Shown one piece after another: positions 6,805 through 14,394 of a stretch of 29,347 nt of DNA. Numbering within the stretch: the stretch's first letter is position 1; the number at the start of each line of letters is the position of its first letter. A program made the translations under genes and the position numbers. The DNA lies in contig UPXR01000009.1 in the NCBI GenBank assembly GCA_900557365.1, forward strand, positions 1 to 29,347, read 5' to 3'. The notes beneath the pieces are model-generated. The model was not told where the DNA came from and did no database searches. It was given only the letters and a program-made list of their open reading frames with translations. The stretch comes from an uncultured Dialister sp. (GTDB lineage Bacteria; Bacillota_C; Negativicutes; Veillonellales; Dialisteraceae).

Positions 6805-7239
6805 TTAAAGTTTCCGGTGTCCTACGTCTTCCGGGCGGATCCGCCCCAGGTAGATTTCTCCGATAATCCATGCCACATAGTCATCTACCGGAACAGATAC
6901 TGTCCGCATGCCGGAGGGAATCAGCCGCGCCAGCCCTTTCGGAGGATGTTCCTTTTTGTAGCGCTGTTCCCCCATTTCCGTGGTGTACTTTTCATTCACC
7001 AGAGATACGCGGAGGTCACTTTCTCTTTTCCGGAGAAGCGCTTCCATGCGCTTTTGGATTTCCCTGTGCCGGGTGCCGTTTCCCATAACAAAGGCTCTCA
7101 CCGGCTGCAGGTCCAGGTACTCCGCTACATGCTTTTCCAGATCGGCTGTCGGCACCACCGCTTTCCGGCAGAGGCTTCCGTCCTCTTCCACAAGGGCAAT
7201 GCCGGTTTTCTCCGAACCGGGGTCCATGGCAAAAATCAT
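6805..7239 (-). CDS. YqgF/RuvX-like RNase H-fold protein
   Basis: 144-residue protein of the YqgF/RuvC-like RNase H superfamily. The first strand has IFAMDPGSEKTGIAL, with the first catalytic Asp followed by Gly and a turn, as in RuvC/YqgF; LRVSLVNEKYTT supplies a Glu in the middle; and VDDYVAWIIGEIYL near the end carries the last Asp residues. True RuvX/YqgF has a DxGxxRxG motif; here it is DPGSEKTG, so it is a divergent paralogue rather than the canonical 16S rRNA-processing enzyme. The catalytic acids appear to be present, so nuclease activity on structured RNA or DNA is plausible but unproven. Its ATG overlaps the stop of the DUF3084 gene by 4 bases (ATGA), so the two are translationally coupled. 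It is the last gene before the operon terminator. Confidence 0.8.
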   Translation of the reverse strand: MIFAMDPGSEKTGIALVEEDGSLCRKAVVPTADLEKHVAEYLDLQPVRAFVMGNGTRHREIQKRMEALLRKRESDLRVSLVNEKYTTEMGEQRYKKEHPPKGLARLIPSGMRTVSVPVDDYVAWIIGEIYLGRIRPEDVGHRKL

Positions 7240-8438
7240 CCTGCGGTCCCGCCTTTCCGCATGACTTTCACATCAATCAGAAGCGGTCCCTGGGAATAAA
7301 TGTCCCTTGCAGCAGTCACTTCCAGCTCGCAGGCACCGCCGTATTCCTTTACCTTCTCGATGACATCCATCATTTCCTTTCCGTCCAGTGCACCCACCTT
7401 GCCCGTAATGGGATCGGGCAGAACGCCCTTGCTCCGCGCATAGGCATTCAAATCCTGCAGGAACCGGATGACCTTGATTTCCGGATTCCGGATATCACTG
7501 TACTTGTCCAGACTGCCCCGGTACACGGTTTTTCCTTCCGGGAAAATCAGCAGGTTGTCATGGATATCGAAATCTACCAGGAAAGGTTCGCCCATGATCA
7601 GATTCTGCGCCGCAACGATACGGACCAGCTTCTGATTCTGCGCCCCGGCGATATCTCCCACGGCTTCTTCAAAGTCACTGTTCCGGATACGGATCAGATT
7701 GATTTCCGGGTCATTTACATTCAGCTGTTCCTTCAGAGAGCCGTTGATATCTGCCAGAATGCTTTCCAGAACCTGCTCAGTCTGCTCCCGGGTCATTCCC
7801 GAATCTACCGTAGCGGTTGTCAGAATCTGACCGGCCTGCATAACCACCTGGCCTTCCCGAAGCGCATAGATATTCGCCAGAAGATTTTTCTTTTCTTCGT
7901 TTAGTTTTCCGATATTCTCGTTCAGCTCTGCTTTTGTCTTTTCCAGATTTTTAATTTCCGCCGCAGATCGGGCGATTCCTGCCTGTGCTTCATCATAAGC
8001 GCTCTGCACCTGATAGAGTTCGCTCTGCATGTAGCTCCGCTGGCTTTCCACCCGTTCCAGCTCCTTCGAGGTCTCCTCTGCTTTCTTCGTCACATTCTCG
8101 TATTCCTCGTTGCGGGCTTTCAGCTGCAGTTTTCCCTTTTCGAGCTCTCTGTTCTTTCCCTGAATTTCCCGGTTCAGATCATCCATCTGGTTCTGCAGGC
8201 GGGACAGTCCGAAAAGTGCAACCCGCACATTCTCATTCACCACAGCCAGGACAGCAATGGTCGAGAAGGAAATCATCACGCCGGAAATAATCGTTACAAT
8301 CACGGAGGTATACTTCGGACGCAGACCGAAAAGAGTGAGCTTTTTCTTTCCGACCTTGGACCCGATGCGGTCTCCCAGAAAGGCGATGACGCCGCCCATG
8401 ATAATCAATACGAGAAATATGGAAATGCCGATAAACAT
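7236..8438 (-). CDS. DUF3084 domain membrane protein with long coiled coil
   Basis: 400-residue protein matching the DUF3084 family, whose function is unknown. Two membrane segments at the N-terminus (about 2-24 and 45-68) flank a short basic loop with GDRIGSKVGKKKLTLFGLRPKY, which looks cytoplasmic. A coiled coil rich in Glu, Lys and Leu runs from about 80 to 195. A globular C-terminal half (about 200-395) contains DFDIHDNLLIFPEGKTVYRG and the final strand GPLLIDVKVMRKGG. The layout suggests a membrane-anchored protein with a long rod and a distal domain. It follows the LptF/G gene by 86 bases, is preceded by GGAGG, and is coupled to the YqgF-like gene. Its place at the end of an LPS-export operon suggests an envelope role, which is inference. 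Confidence 0.83.
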   Translation of the reverse strand: MFIGISIFLVLIIMGGVIAFLGDRIGSKVGKKKLTLFGLRPKYTSVIVTIISGVMISFSTIAVLAVVNENVRVALFGLSRLQNQMDDLNREIQGKNRELEKGKLQLKARNEEYENVTKKAEETSKELERVESQRSYMQSELYQVQSAYDEAQAGIARSAAEIKNLEKTKAELNENIGKLNEEKKNLLANIYALREGQVVMQAGQILTTATVDSGMTREQTEQVLESILADINGSLKEQLNVNDPEINLIRIRNSDFEEAVGDIAGAQNQKLVRIVAAQNLIMGEPFLVDFDIHDNLLIFPEGKTVYRGSLDKYSDIRNPEIKVIRFLQDLNAYARSKGVLPDPITGKVGALDGKEMMDVIEKVKEYGGACELEVTAARDIYSQGPLLIDVKVMRKGGTAG

Positions 8439-8477
8439 AGAGCCTCCTTCCTATCCGGCAGGGATGCAGGTTGTAAG

Positions 8478-8504
8478 AAAGCGCTCCGGAATCCGAAACG
8501 CTTT
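8478..8504 (-). terminator. Weak terminator-like hairpin between lptF/G and DUF3084
   Basis: AAAGCG/CGCTTT outer arms with CGG/CCG inside, followed on the minus strand by only CTTAC, so the T tail is poor. It may lower read-through into the last two genes or simply stabilise the upstream mRNA end. Confidence 0.4.
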
Positions 8505-8524
8505 GAAAATTTTCTGAAAAGATT

Positions 8525-9610
8525 TTATTGATCGGCCCGGCGGATCAGCCAGCACCCTACTGCAAGAGCAATCAGGTTCGGCAGCCATACGGCAACCACC
8601 GGTGCAATGACATGGCCTTTTCCCAGTGCTTCCAGGAAGGTCATGACGGCATAGTACAGGAAAATAATAATAACAGAAAGCCCAAATCCGATGGAGGAAG
8701 AGGATCTCTGCTTCTGTACGCCCAGCGGTGCACCCACAATGGCAAAGACAAAAGAGGCCATGGGCAGGCTGAAGCGGCGATGGATTTCCATCAGGATCGG
8801 CGTCGTATCCGCATGCGCAGCACGGTATGCCTTTGCATTGTACAGCAGTTCCCGGATGGTCATTTCATCATAATCCTTCTTTTCCTTCGGGATATCCTCC
8901 GGAGACTGGGCATAGGGAATTGCCTGGTTTTCGAAGTGCATCATCCGGTCCACACCGTCTCCGGTCAGATCATAGATGATCCCGTCAGTCATGTTCCACA
9001 CGCCGTCCTTCCAAATAGCTTTCGGTGCATTTTCTACACGCACCACTTCTTCATTCTGGAATTCCTGGACGGTGATATTCTCCAGTTCCTTTGTCTCAGG
9101 ATTGTACCGCCTTGCATACAGCAGATGGGAAATCTTTCCGTTCTGCACATCCCGGATTACCACATGATCGGTCATGCCCGGATTCATATTTCTCTTGATT
9201 TCCGTATTCAGGACATACTCATATTCCCGGTTTGTCCAGGGTACGACATATTCGTTGAATGCCACTGCACAGAGAGAAATCAGCAGGGAAAGTGTAAATA
9301 CGGGCAGTGCCAGCCGGAAGAAGCTTTGCCCGCCGGACCGCATGACGATGAGCTCGCTTGATCCGGACAGCCGGGCAAAGCACATGAGCGCCCCCAGAAG
9401 AACTGCCATGGGGAACGTGTACACCACGATCCGGGGCAGAGCAAGGATAAAAATCTTCAGAACTGCCACAGAGGAGGCTCCGTACTTCGTTACATAGCCG
9501 GCAATTTTCAGAAGGGTATCTGCCCCGAGGAAAATTGCCGTAAATGCTGCTACGCCGAAAAGAAAGGGGGCCAGAAATTCTTTCAGTATGTATTTATCAA
9601 GCAGTCTCAT
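8525..9610 (-). CDS. LptF/LptG-family LPS export permease
   Basis: Inner-membrane permease of the YjgP/YjgQ family, which with LptB and LptC extracts LPS from the inner membrane. The frame is open to 9781, but the first 57 codons overlap lptB; ATG 9610 with GGGAGG about 9 bases upstream gives 361 residues beginning MRLLDKYILKEF, the usual family start. Visible parts: membrane helices near 13-32, 55-80 and 95-120, a periplasmic beta-jellyroll from about 125 to 265, and three C-terminal helices starting with the conserved HRRFSLPMASFVFAIVGAPLG. The stretch SSSIGFGLSVIIIFLYY is typical of the family. E. coli has two such proteins forming a heterodimer; only one gene is here, so it either forms a homodimer or has a partner elsewhere. 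I cannot choose between LptF and LptG. Confidence 0.92.
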   Translation of the reverse strand: MRLLDKYILKEFLAPFLFGVAAFTAIFLGADTLLKIAGYVTKYGASSVAVLKIFILALPRIVVYTFPMAVLLGALMCFARLSGSSELIVMRSGGQSFFRLALPVFTLSLLISLCAVAFNEYVVPWTNREYEYVLNTEIKRNMNPGMTDHVVIRDVQNGKISHLLYARRYNPETKELENITVQEFQNEEVVRVENAPKAIWKDGVWNMTDGIIYDLTGDGVDRMMHFENQAIPYAQSPEDIPKEKKDYDEMTIRELLYNAKAYRAAHADTTPILMEIHRRFSLPMASFVFAIVGAPLGVQKQRSSSSIGFGLSVIIIFLYYAVMTFLEALGKGHVIAPVVAVWLPNLIALAVGCWLIRRADQ

Positions 9611-9641
9611 CCGTTTCTGCCTCCCGAATAAAAGAAATGTC

Positions 9642-10364
9642 TCATAAAGTAAAGTTTTCCCCCAGGTAAGATTTCCGTGCAATCGGACTTTCTGCGATAT
9701 CCCGGGCTGTTCCCTCCAGAAGGACCTTCCCTTCCGAAAGAATATATGCATTGTCCACGATGCGCAGGGTTTCCCGCACATTGTGGTCGGTAATCAGAAC
9801 GCCGATTCCTCTTGTCTTCAGATGAAGAACCACGCTCTGGATATCTTCGACTGCCAGCGGATCTACTCCGGCAAACGGTTCATCCAGAAGGATAAAGGCC
9901 GGATCCATCGTCAGGGAACGGGCAATTTCCGCACGGCGCCGTTCGCCGCCGGACAGCGCATCGCCTCTCGTATCCCGCACGTGGCCGATATGAAACTCCC
10001 GGAGAAGATTCTCCGCTTTTTCTTCCCTTTCCTCCGGAGTAAGATCCTTCCTTGTTTCCAGAAGGCTCATCAGATTGTCCCAGACGGTAAGCTTCCGGAA
10101 AATGGATGCTTCCTGCGGCAGGTAAGCAATTCCGAACCGCGCCCGCTGATGAATCGGCATTCCTGCAAGAGAAGTGCCGTCTACGGTCACATCGCCCTCA
10201 TCGGGGTTGATAATTCCCACGATCATGTAAAAGGTGGTGGTTTTTCCGGCTCCGTTCGGTCCCAGAAGTCCCACAATGGAGCCCTGTTCCACTTTTACAT
10301 TGACATGGTTCACCACGATGCGTTCCCCGTACTGCTTCAGCAGATTATGTGTCTCTATCTTCAT
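9642..10364 (-). CDS. lptB: LPS export ABC transporter ATP-binding protein LptB
   Basis: Cytoplasmic ATPase that powers LPS extraction with the LptF/G permease and LptC. 240 residues, normal length. Walker A is GPNGAGKTTT, the Q loop is YLPQEASIFRKLTVWDNL, the signature is LSGGERRRAEIARSL, Walker B is FILLDEPFAGVDPLAVEDIQ, and the switch His is in LITDHNVRETL. These sequences around the Q loop and Walker B are the LptB type rather than the branched amino acid or MsbA type. It starts with ATG overlapping the lptA stop by 4 bases and is followed 31 bases later by its permease gene. Confidence 0.97.
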   Translation of the reverse strand: MKIETHNLLKQYGERIVVNHVNVKVEQGSIVGLLGPNGAGKTTTFYMIVGIINPDEGDVTVDGTSLAGMPIHQRARFGIAYLPQEASIFRKLTVWDNLMSLLETRKDLTPEEREEKAENLLREFHIGHVRDTRGDALSGGERRRAEIARSLTMDPAFILLDEPFAGVDPLAVEDIQSVVLHLKTRGIGVLITDHNVRETLRIVDNAYILSEGKVLLEGTARDIAESPIARKSYLGENFTL

Positions 10365-11215
10365 TTGCTGTCCTTTATTTCAAGAGGGGCGCCGGCATAT
10401 TCCGGCCGTCCCGTAATGGGAGTGGCTGCGGTCACCGGCCCCTGCGGAACCGGAACAGCACCTCCGCTGCTGCCGTCCCCTGCTCCGGCACCCGAAGCTT
10501 CCTCGCCCGTATTCACGATCACGATGGTGCTCCGCCCTGTCGTTTCCATGATTTTATCTGCATCCCGCATGACCAGCTCCGGACCGGTGAAGCTGTTGCC
10601 GTTCTGCGTCAGCCAGGCATTTCCGGTCAAAACCAGTTTCCCGTCGGTGCCGTCCCGGCCCGTTCTCGTATAAACGGCCTGATCACCGTAGCCTGTGGCA
10701 TTCCGGGCTTCACTTGCCAGGTTGACCCCGCCGGTAGCCACGATCTTGACCTGCTTCATATTTCCCTCGATATGAGGCGCAGCAATGCTTCCGTCCGGAG
10801 TTTCCGCAAAGCCGTTCCCTTCTATCTTCATGAAGCCCGTATCATTGTTGTACATCACGTCGTCTCCCCTGAGAGTGCGGCCTTCCGCTGCGTCATGATA
10901 ATACACGCTGCCTACGCCCCGGGCTGTTTTGTCCTTATACAGGTACATCTTATCTGCTGTCAGAACAGCCTGTTCCTTTTCATACTTCACACCGCCGCCC
11001 AGGAAAGCACTGCGGTCCTCAAAATGATACTCCCCGTTGGCTGCTGTAATCGTTGCGCCTTCATTGGCATGAATGACTACATTTCCCTCTGCGGTCACGG
11101 TCTTGGAATTGCCGTCATAGGTCAGAACATCGGCGGTAATATCATCGGCCATAGCCGTTCCGAAGGCACTTGCGGAAAGAATCAGAGCCGCCAGTACAAT
11201 TTTCAATTTTCTCAC
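10361..11215 (-). CDS. lptA: Periplasmic LPS-bridge protein LptA/OstA
   Basis: OstA-family protein expected to form the periplasmic beta-jellyroll bridge that carries LPS from LptC to LptD. 284 residues, longer than E. coli LptA (185). The signal peptide is MRKLKIVLAALILSASAFG-TAMA, with cleavage after AMA near residue 23. Repeating OstA strands follow: ITADVLTYDGNSKTVTAEGNV, VVIHANEGATITAANGEYHFED, VLTADKMYLYKDK and later LVLTGNAWLTQNGNSFTGPELV. The last 50 residues are a Gly/Ser/Ala/Pro-rich tail (GEEASGAGAGDGSSGG and on), likely disordered and unlike E. coli LptA. The gene overlaps lptC and lptB by 4 bases each. The assignment to LptA rather than a general OstA protein rests on the lptC-lptA-lptB order. 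Confidence 0.9.
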   Translation of the reverse strand: MRKLKIVLAALILSASAFGTAMADDITADVLTYDGNSKTVTAEGNVVIHANEGATITAANGEYHFEDRSAFLGGGVKYEKEQAVLTADKMYLYKDKTARGVGSVYYHDAAEGRTLRGDDVMYNNDTGFMKIEGNGFAETPDGSIAAPHIEGNMKQVKIVATGGVNLASEARNATGYGDQAVYTRTGRDGTDGKLVLTGNAWLTQNGNSFTGPELVMRDADKIMETTGRSTIVIVNTGEEASGAGAGDGSSGGAVPVPQGPVTAATPITGRPEYAGAPLEIKDSK

Positions 11216-11778
11216 TTTTCTTCCTCCTTGTCCGCCAGCTTCGCATGTCCTTCGACTCTCAGCTGATTCAGCACCCGGTCTCCCCGGAAGCTGTCTCCGG
11301 TCAATACCCGGTTATCCCTCTCTGCCGTAAAGAACCGATCCGTAGACAAAACCTGCGTTTTCCCGTCATAGGATAAGTTTTCTGCTTTCAGCGTCATTCC
11401 GGTCTTTGTTTTTCCGTCCACATTTCCTTCCAGGTAGACGGTCTGCTTGGTCCGGTCCATTTCGCCCTTATCGGCCGACAGCTGAAGCTCATCCCCATCC
11501 TTGACAAAAAATCCCTGTACGCCGGTCATGTGAATCAGGTTTCTGTCCTTGTCCATGGTCACGTGAGCCGCTTTAATCTGCCAGACCGTTTCTCCGTCCT
11601 TCGACTCGTGGAAATCGATATTGTCAAATTCTATAGCCGGACCGGAAGAGGCATCGGACCGCATCGCCTCGTCGTCCCCCCGGAAGAGGAAATAAATCCC
11701 CAATGCCAGCAAGAGGATGATGCCGCCGATCAGAAGACCTTTCTGTCTTCCTGTCAGCTTTTTCCCTTTTTTTCTCAT
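11212..11778 (-). CDS. lptC: LPS export system protein LptC
   Basis: Bitopic inner-membrane protein that hands LPS from the LptB-permease complex to LptA. The frame opens at 11805, but the ATG at 11778 is the likely start: GGAGG lies 6 bases before it and it forms an ATGA overlap with the stop of the preceding acyltransferase gene. This gives 188 residues: a basic N-terminus (MRKKGKKLTGRQK), one membrane segment (about 13-32), then a periplasmic LptC/OstA-type jellyroll with IEFDNIDFHESKDGETVWQI, VYLEGNVDGKTKTGMTLKAENL and VLTGDSFRGDRVLNQLRVEGHAKL. It ends in an acidic/basic tail (LADKEEEK). Low sequence conservation is usual for LptC; topology and position make the call secure. Confidence 0.9.
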   Translation of the reverse strand: MRKKGKKLTGRQKGLLIGGIILLLALGIYFLFRGDDEAMRSDASSGPAIEFDNIDFHESKDGETVWQIKAAHVTMDKDRNLIHMTGVQGFFVKDGDELQLSADKGEMDRTKQTVYLEGNVDGKTKTGMTLKAENLSYDGKTQVLSTDRFFTAERDNRVLTGDSFRGDRVLNQLRVEGHAKLADKEEEK

Positions 11779-12761
11779 TCCTTGCCTCCCGTCGTTTCGT
11801 TCCAATCCTCATGAATTCCCGAAGCATACTTTTCCTTTTCCCCGGGAGCAAGCTCCATATACATGGCAATCTTTCCCGGCCGTGTCCAGAAAAGATGCTG
11901 GAACCAGAGCCAGTCGGCAGGATGCTCCTTGATGAAATTCTCCATCACGGAAGCCATTTTCTGGGAATTAGCCATGAGATCCTTTTTCTCATCCCCGGTA
12001 TCTTCATAGTAAAAGTGCTTTCCCACACAAATGGTATGCCCTTTTCCCTCTTCATTTCTGACAATGAAGATCGGAACAATCGGCGCCTTGAATTTTTTTG
12101 CAAAAACTGCCGGTCCCTGCGGGAAGGAGAATACGCGATTCATGAAAAGAACGGGGATTCCCGATTTATTTCCATCCTTGTCGGAAAGGAATCCCAGAAT
12201 ATAATTTTTCTTCATGGACCGGGCCGCAGCGATCATTTCATAACCGCCGTTCCCGGTAAGGAATATATGCTGTCCCGCCATTGCACGGTAATCATTGATG
12301 ATTTTCATCAGCGCATCATCATTCTGTTTTTTTCCGATGGCCGATGTATGATATCCGTGAAGCGCCAGACCCGCCCCCAGCCATTCCCAGTTGCCCATGT
12401 GGGCAGTCAGGCCGACGATGCCCCGGCCCTCTGCATAGGCAGCCTCCAGATTTTCCGGATGATCTATACGGATATAATCCGAAATGTGATCCTTTTCCCG
12501 GCAAAGCCGCGGCATGTACATCATTTCCATGGTGGACATCCCGATATTCCGGTAAACCTTCTGCAGCAGCTCCTCTGCCTCCGGCCGGGATACAGAAAGC
12601 CCCTGCATGATTTGCTCAATGCCCCGCTCCTTCTGTTTGGCGATGCGGTTCATAATAAAGGGCCCCAGAAAGGCCCCGACGGAGAGAATCCTGTCATAGG
12701 ACATCATGCAGATCAGTCGGCTCAGTCCCGCCAGGAGTCCGTGTCTCAAACGGAATAGCAT
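11775..12761 (-). CDS. lpxL: LpxL/HtrB-type lipid A secondary acyltransferase
   Basis: Lysophospholipid acyltransferase-family enzyme, 328 residues, expected to transfer an acyl chain from acyl-ACP to the Kdo-lipid A precursor at the inner membrane. The catalytic HX4E motif is HMGNWE (His121, Glu126). Other family blocks are the N-terminal hydrophobic anchor (about 8-40), EMMYMPRL, LGFLSDKDGNKSGIPVLFMNR and the FPQGPAVFAKKFKAPIVPIF segment, and the C-terminal HPADWLWFQHLFWTRP, which is close to the PEQWLWxHRRWKTRP motif of LpxL. Only one such gene is seen, so the lipid A may carry one secondary chain unless other copies exist elsewhere. Acyl length and position (LpxL versus LpxM) cannot be told from sequence. 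It follows kdsC by 39 bases and overlaps lptC. Confidence 0.88.
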   Translation of the reverse strand: MLFRLRHGLLAGLSRLICMMSYDRILSVGAFLGPFIMNRIAKQKERGIEQIMQGLSVSRPEAEELLQKVYRNIGMSTMEMMYMPRLCREKDHISDYIRIDHPENLEAAYAEGRGIVGLTAHMGNWEWLGAGLALHGYHTSAIGKKQNDDALMKIINDYRAMAGQHIFLTGNGGYEMIAAARSMKKNYILGFLSDKDGNKSGIPVLFMNRVFSFPQGPAVFAKKFKAPIVPIFIVRNEEGKGHTICVGKHFYYEDTGDEKKDLMANSQKMASVMENFIKEHPADWLWFQHLFWTRPGKIAMYMELAPGEKEKYASGIHEDWNETTGGKE

Positions 12762-12800
12762 GGTATTTCTTCTTTCGAAAATAAAATCAAAGAGAAAATC

Positions 12801-13319
12801 CTACTGAAAGTTTTTCTCTTGTTGATCCAGATAATGAGAAAGGGCTTCTTTCCAGCGTCCTTCCCCTTTAATAATCCTTTCAATGAGCGAACGGGCCGCC
12901 CCTTCCCCGCCGCAGCAGGGAGAAATGAAGCGCGCTGCCCCCAGGCAGTCTCCGCAGGCATCCTTGGGCACTGCCGGGAGGCCCACCCGCAGAAGAACCG
13001 GCAGATCGTTGAGATCATCTCCCATATAAGCTGTTTCTTCCCAGGAAATGCCGTTCTGCTTCAGCAATCCGTCCAGAGCGGATACCTTATCATCGATTCC
13101 GTCCAGGATAAAATCCAGAGAAAGTTCCCGGGCTCTCTGCTCCGCAAAAGGAGACCTTCTGCCGGTAATGAAGCCGACAATGTAGCCCATGCGGTGTGCC
13201 AGGGAAAGTCCCAGCCCATCCTTCGCATTGAACCTTTTATAGGCTTCTCCTTCCGATCCCAGGATCAGTGAACCGTCAGTGAGCGTCCCGTCCACATCAA
13301 AAGCAATCAGCTTAATCAT
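12801..13319 (-). CDS. kdsC: 3-deoxy-D-manno-octulosonate 8-phosphate phosphatase KdsC
   Basis: HAD-family phosphatase that removes phosphate from Kdo-8-phosphate to give Kdo. 172 residues, the usual length of this cap-less tetrameric HAD subgroup. Motif I is FDVDGTLTDG with both catalytic Asp, motif II is FITGRRS, motif III Lys is in DGIDDKVSAL, and motif IV is MGDDLNDLPVL. The C-terminal GGEGAARSLIERII matches the KdsC tail that reaches into the next subunit's active site. The start codon shares one base with the kdsD stop (TGATG). Confidence 0.96.
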   Translation of the reverse strand: MIKLIAFDVDGTLTDGSLILGSEGEAYKRFNAKDGLGLSLAHRMGYIVGFITGRRSPFAEQRARELSLDFILDGIDDKVSALDGLLKQNGISWEETAYMGDDLNDLPVLLRVGLPAVPKDACGDCLGAARFISPCCGGEGAARSLIERIIKGEGRWKEALSHYLDQQEKNFQ

Positions 13320-14290
13320 CAGACCACACCCTGTTTCAGAAGATCCGTAATATGAACCATTCCGATGGCCCGGCCGTCCCTGTCCGTAACAGGAAGCACC
13401 GTAATCGGATGCGGTTTATGATTTTCCATGATATGCAGGGACTCCGCTGCCAGGCGGTCTGCGGAAATGACCTGCGGATGCACCGTCATGGCCTTTGATA
13501 CAGGCAGAGACAGGAAGTCTTCACCCTGATTGAGTCCCCGGCGGACATCGCCGTCGGTCAGGAGGCCTACCAGCTTTCCGTCCCGATCCAGAACGGAAAC
13601 GGCGCCGAGCCCCTTGTCCGTCATGACAAAGAGTGCATCCTTAACGGAGGAATCTTCTCCGATGCAGGGATTTTCCTCTCCCTTATGCATCACCATTTCC
13701 ACCGTAAGAAGGAGCTTCTTGCCCAGAGCACCGCCGGGATGGAATACAGCAAAATTATCTGCCGTAAAGTGATTCCGCTCCATAAGCGTTACCGCCAGAG
13801 CATCTCCCAAAGCCAGCGCCGCTGTCGTGGAGGAGGTCGGAGCCAGTCCCAGCGAATCGGCTTCCTTTGCCACACCGGCATTCAGTACGGCATCTGCATT
13901 CCTTGCCAGGGTAGATTCAGTCCGTCCCACCACGGCAATCAGTTTGGCTCCGATCCGTTTCAGGGAAGGCAGAATATTCAGCACTTCCGCCGTTTCCCCG
14001 CTGTTGGAATAGGCGACAACCACATCATCGGCCGTAACCATTCCCAGATCCCCGTGAATGCCTTCTGCCGGATGGAGGAAAAAAGCAGGAGTACCCGTCG
14101 AAGCCATCGTGGCTGCGATTTTCCGTGCAATATGGCCGGATTTTCCCATTCCCGTCAAAACGACGCGGCCTCTGGAATTTTCAATGAGCTGGACAGCTTC
14201 TTCAAAGCCGCTGTCCAGCTGATCCACCAAAGCAAGAATCGCTGCGGCTTCATCCCGAAGCACTCTTACCGCTGTATCTGTTACTGCCAT
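13319..14290 (-). CDS. kdsD: Arabinose-5-phosphate isomerase KdsD
   Basis: Isomerises ribulose 5-phosphate to arabinose 5-phosphate, the first step of Kdo synthesis. 323 residues. The N-terminal SIS domain (about 30-175) has VVLTGMGKSGHIARKIAATMASTGTPAFFLHPxEGxHGDLGM and VVAYSNSGETAEVLN, the usual sugar-phosphate site, and AVTLMERNHFTADNFAVFHPGGALGKKL follows. Two CBS domains (about 205-320) contain VKDALFVMTDKGLGAVSVLD and HKPHPITVLPVTDRDG. A 104-base gap to kdsA makes it the one large break in the upstream half of the operon, and a TATAAT lies there. GGGAGG precedes the ATG. Confidence 0.95.
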   Translation of the reverse strand: MAVTDTAVRVLRDEAAAILALVDQLDSGFEEAVQLIENSRGRVVLTGMGKSGHIARKIAATMASTGTPAFFLHPAEGIHGDLGMVTADDVVVAYSNSGETAEVLNILPSLKRIGAKLIAVVGRTESTLARNADAVLNAGVAKEADSLGLAPTSSTTAALALGDALAVTLMERNHFTADNFAVFHPGGALGKKLLLTVEMVMHKGEENPCIGEDSSVKDALFVMTDKGLGAVSVLDRDGKLVGLLTDGDVRRGLNQGEDFLSLPVSKAMTVHPQVISADRLAAESLHIMENHKPHPITVLPVTDRDGRAIGMVHITDLLKQGVV

Positions 14291-14331
14291 GATCCCTCCC
14301 GACTGTTTTCACTAAAAATAAGCCTTATTTC

Positions 14332-14360
14332 ATTATACAATACTTCGCCGTGAATTCCAT
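14332..14360 (-). promoter_or_regulatory. Candidate internal promoter before kdsD
   Basis: A perfect TATAAT (14332-14337) lies about 42 bases before the kdsD ATG in the largest gap of the upstream half of the operon. The -35 region is poor (TGGAAT at 16 bases). It could give extra transcription of kdsD and the genes after it. Confidence 0.4.
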
Positions 14361-14394
14361 AAATACGCTTCCGGGAAATCCGGCAGCTGCATCA

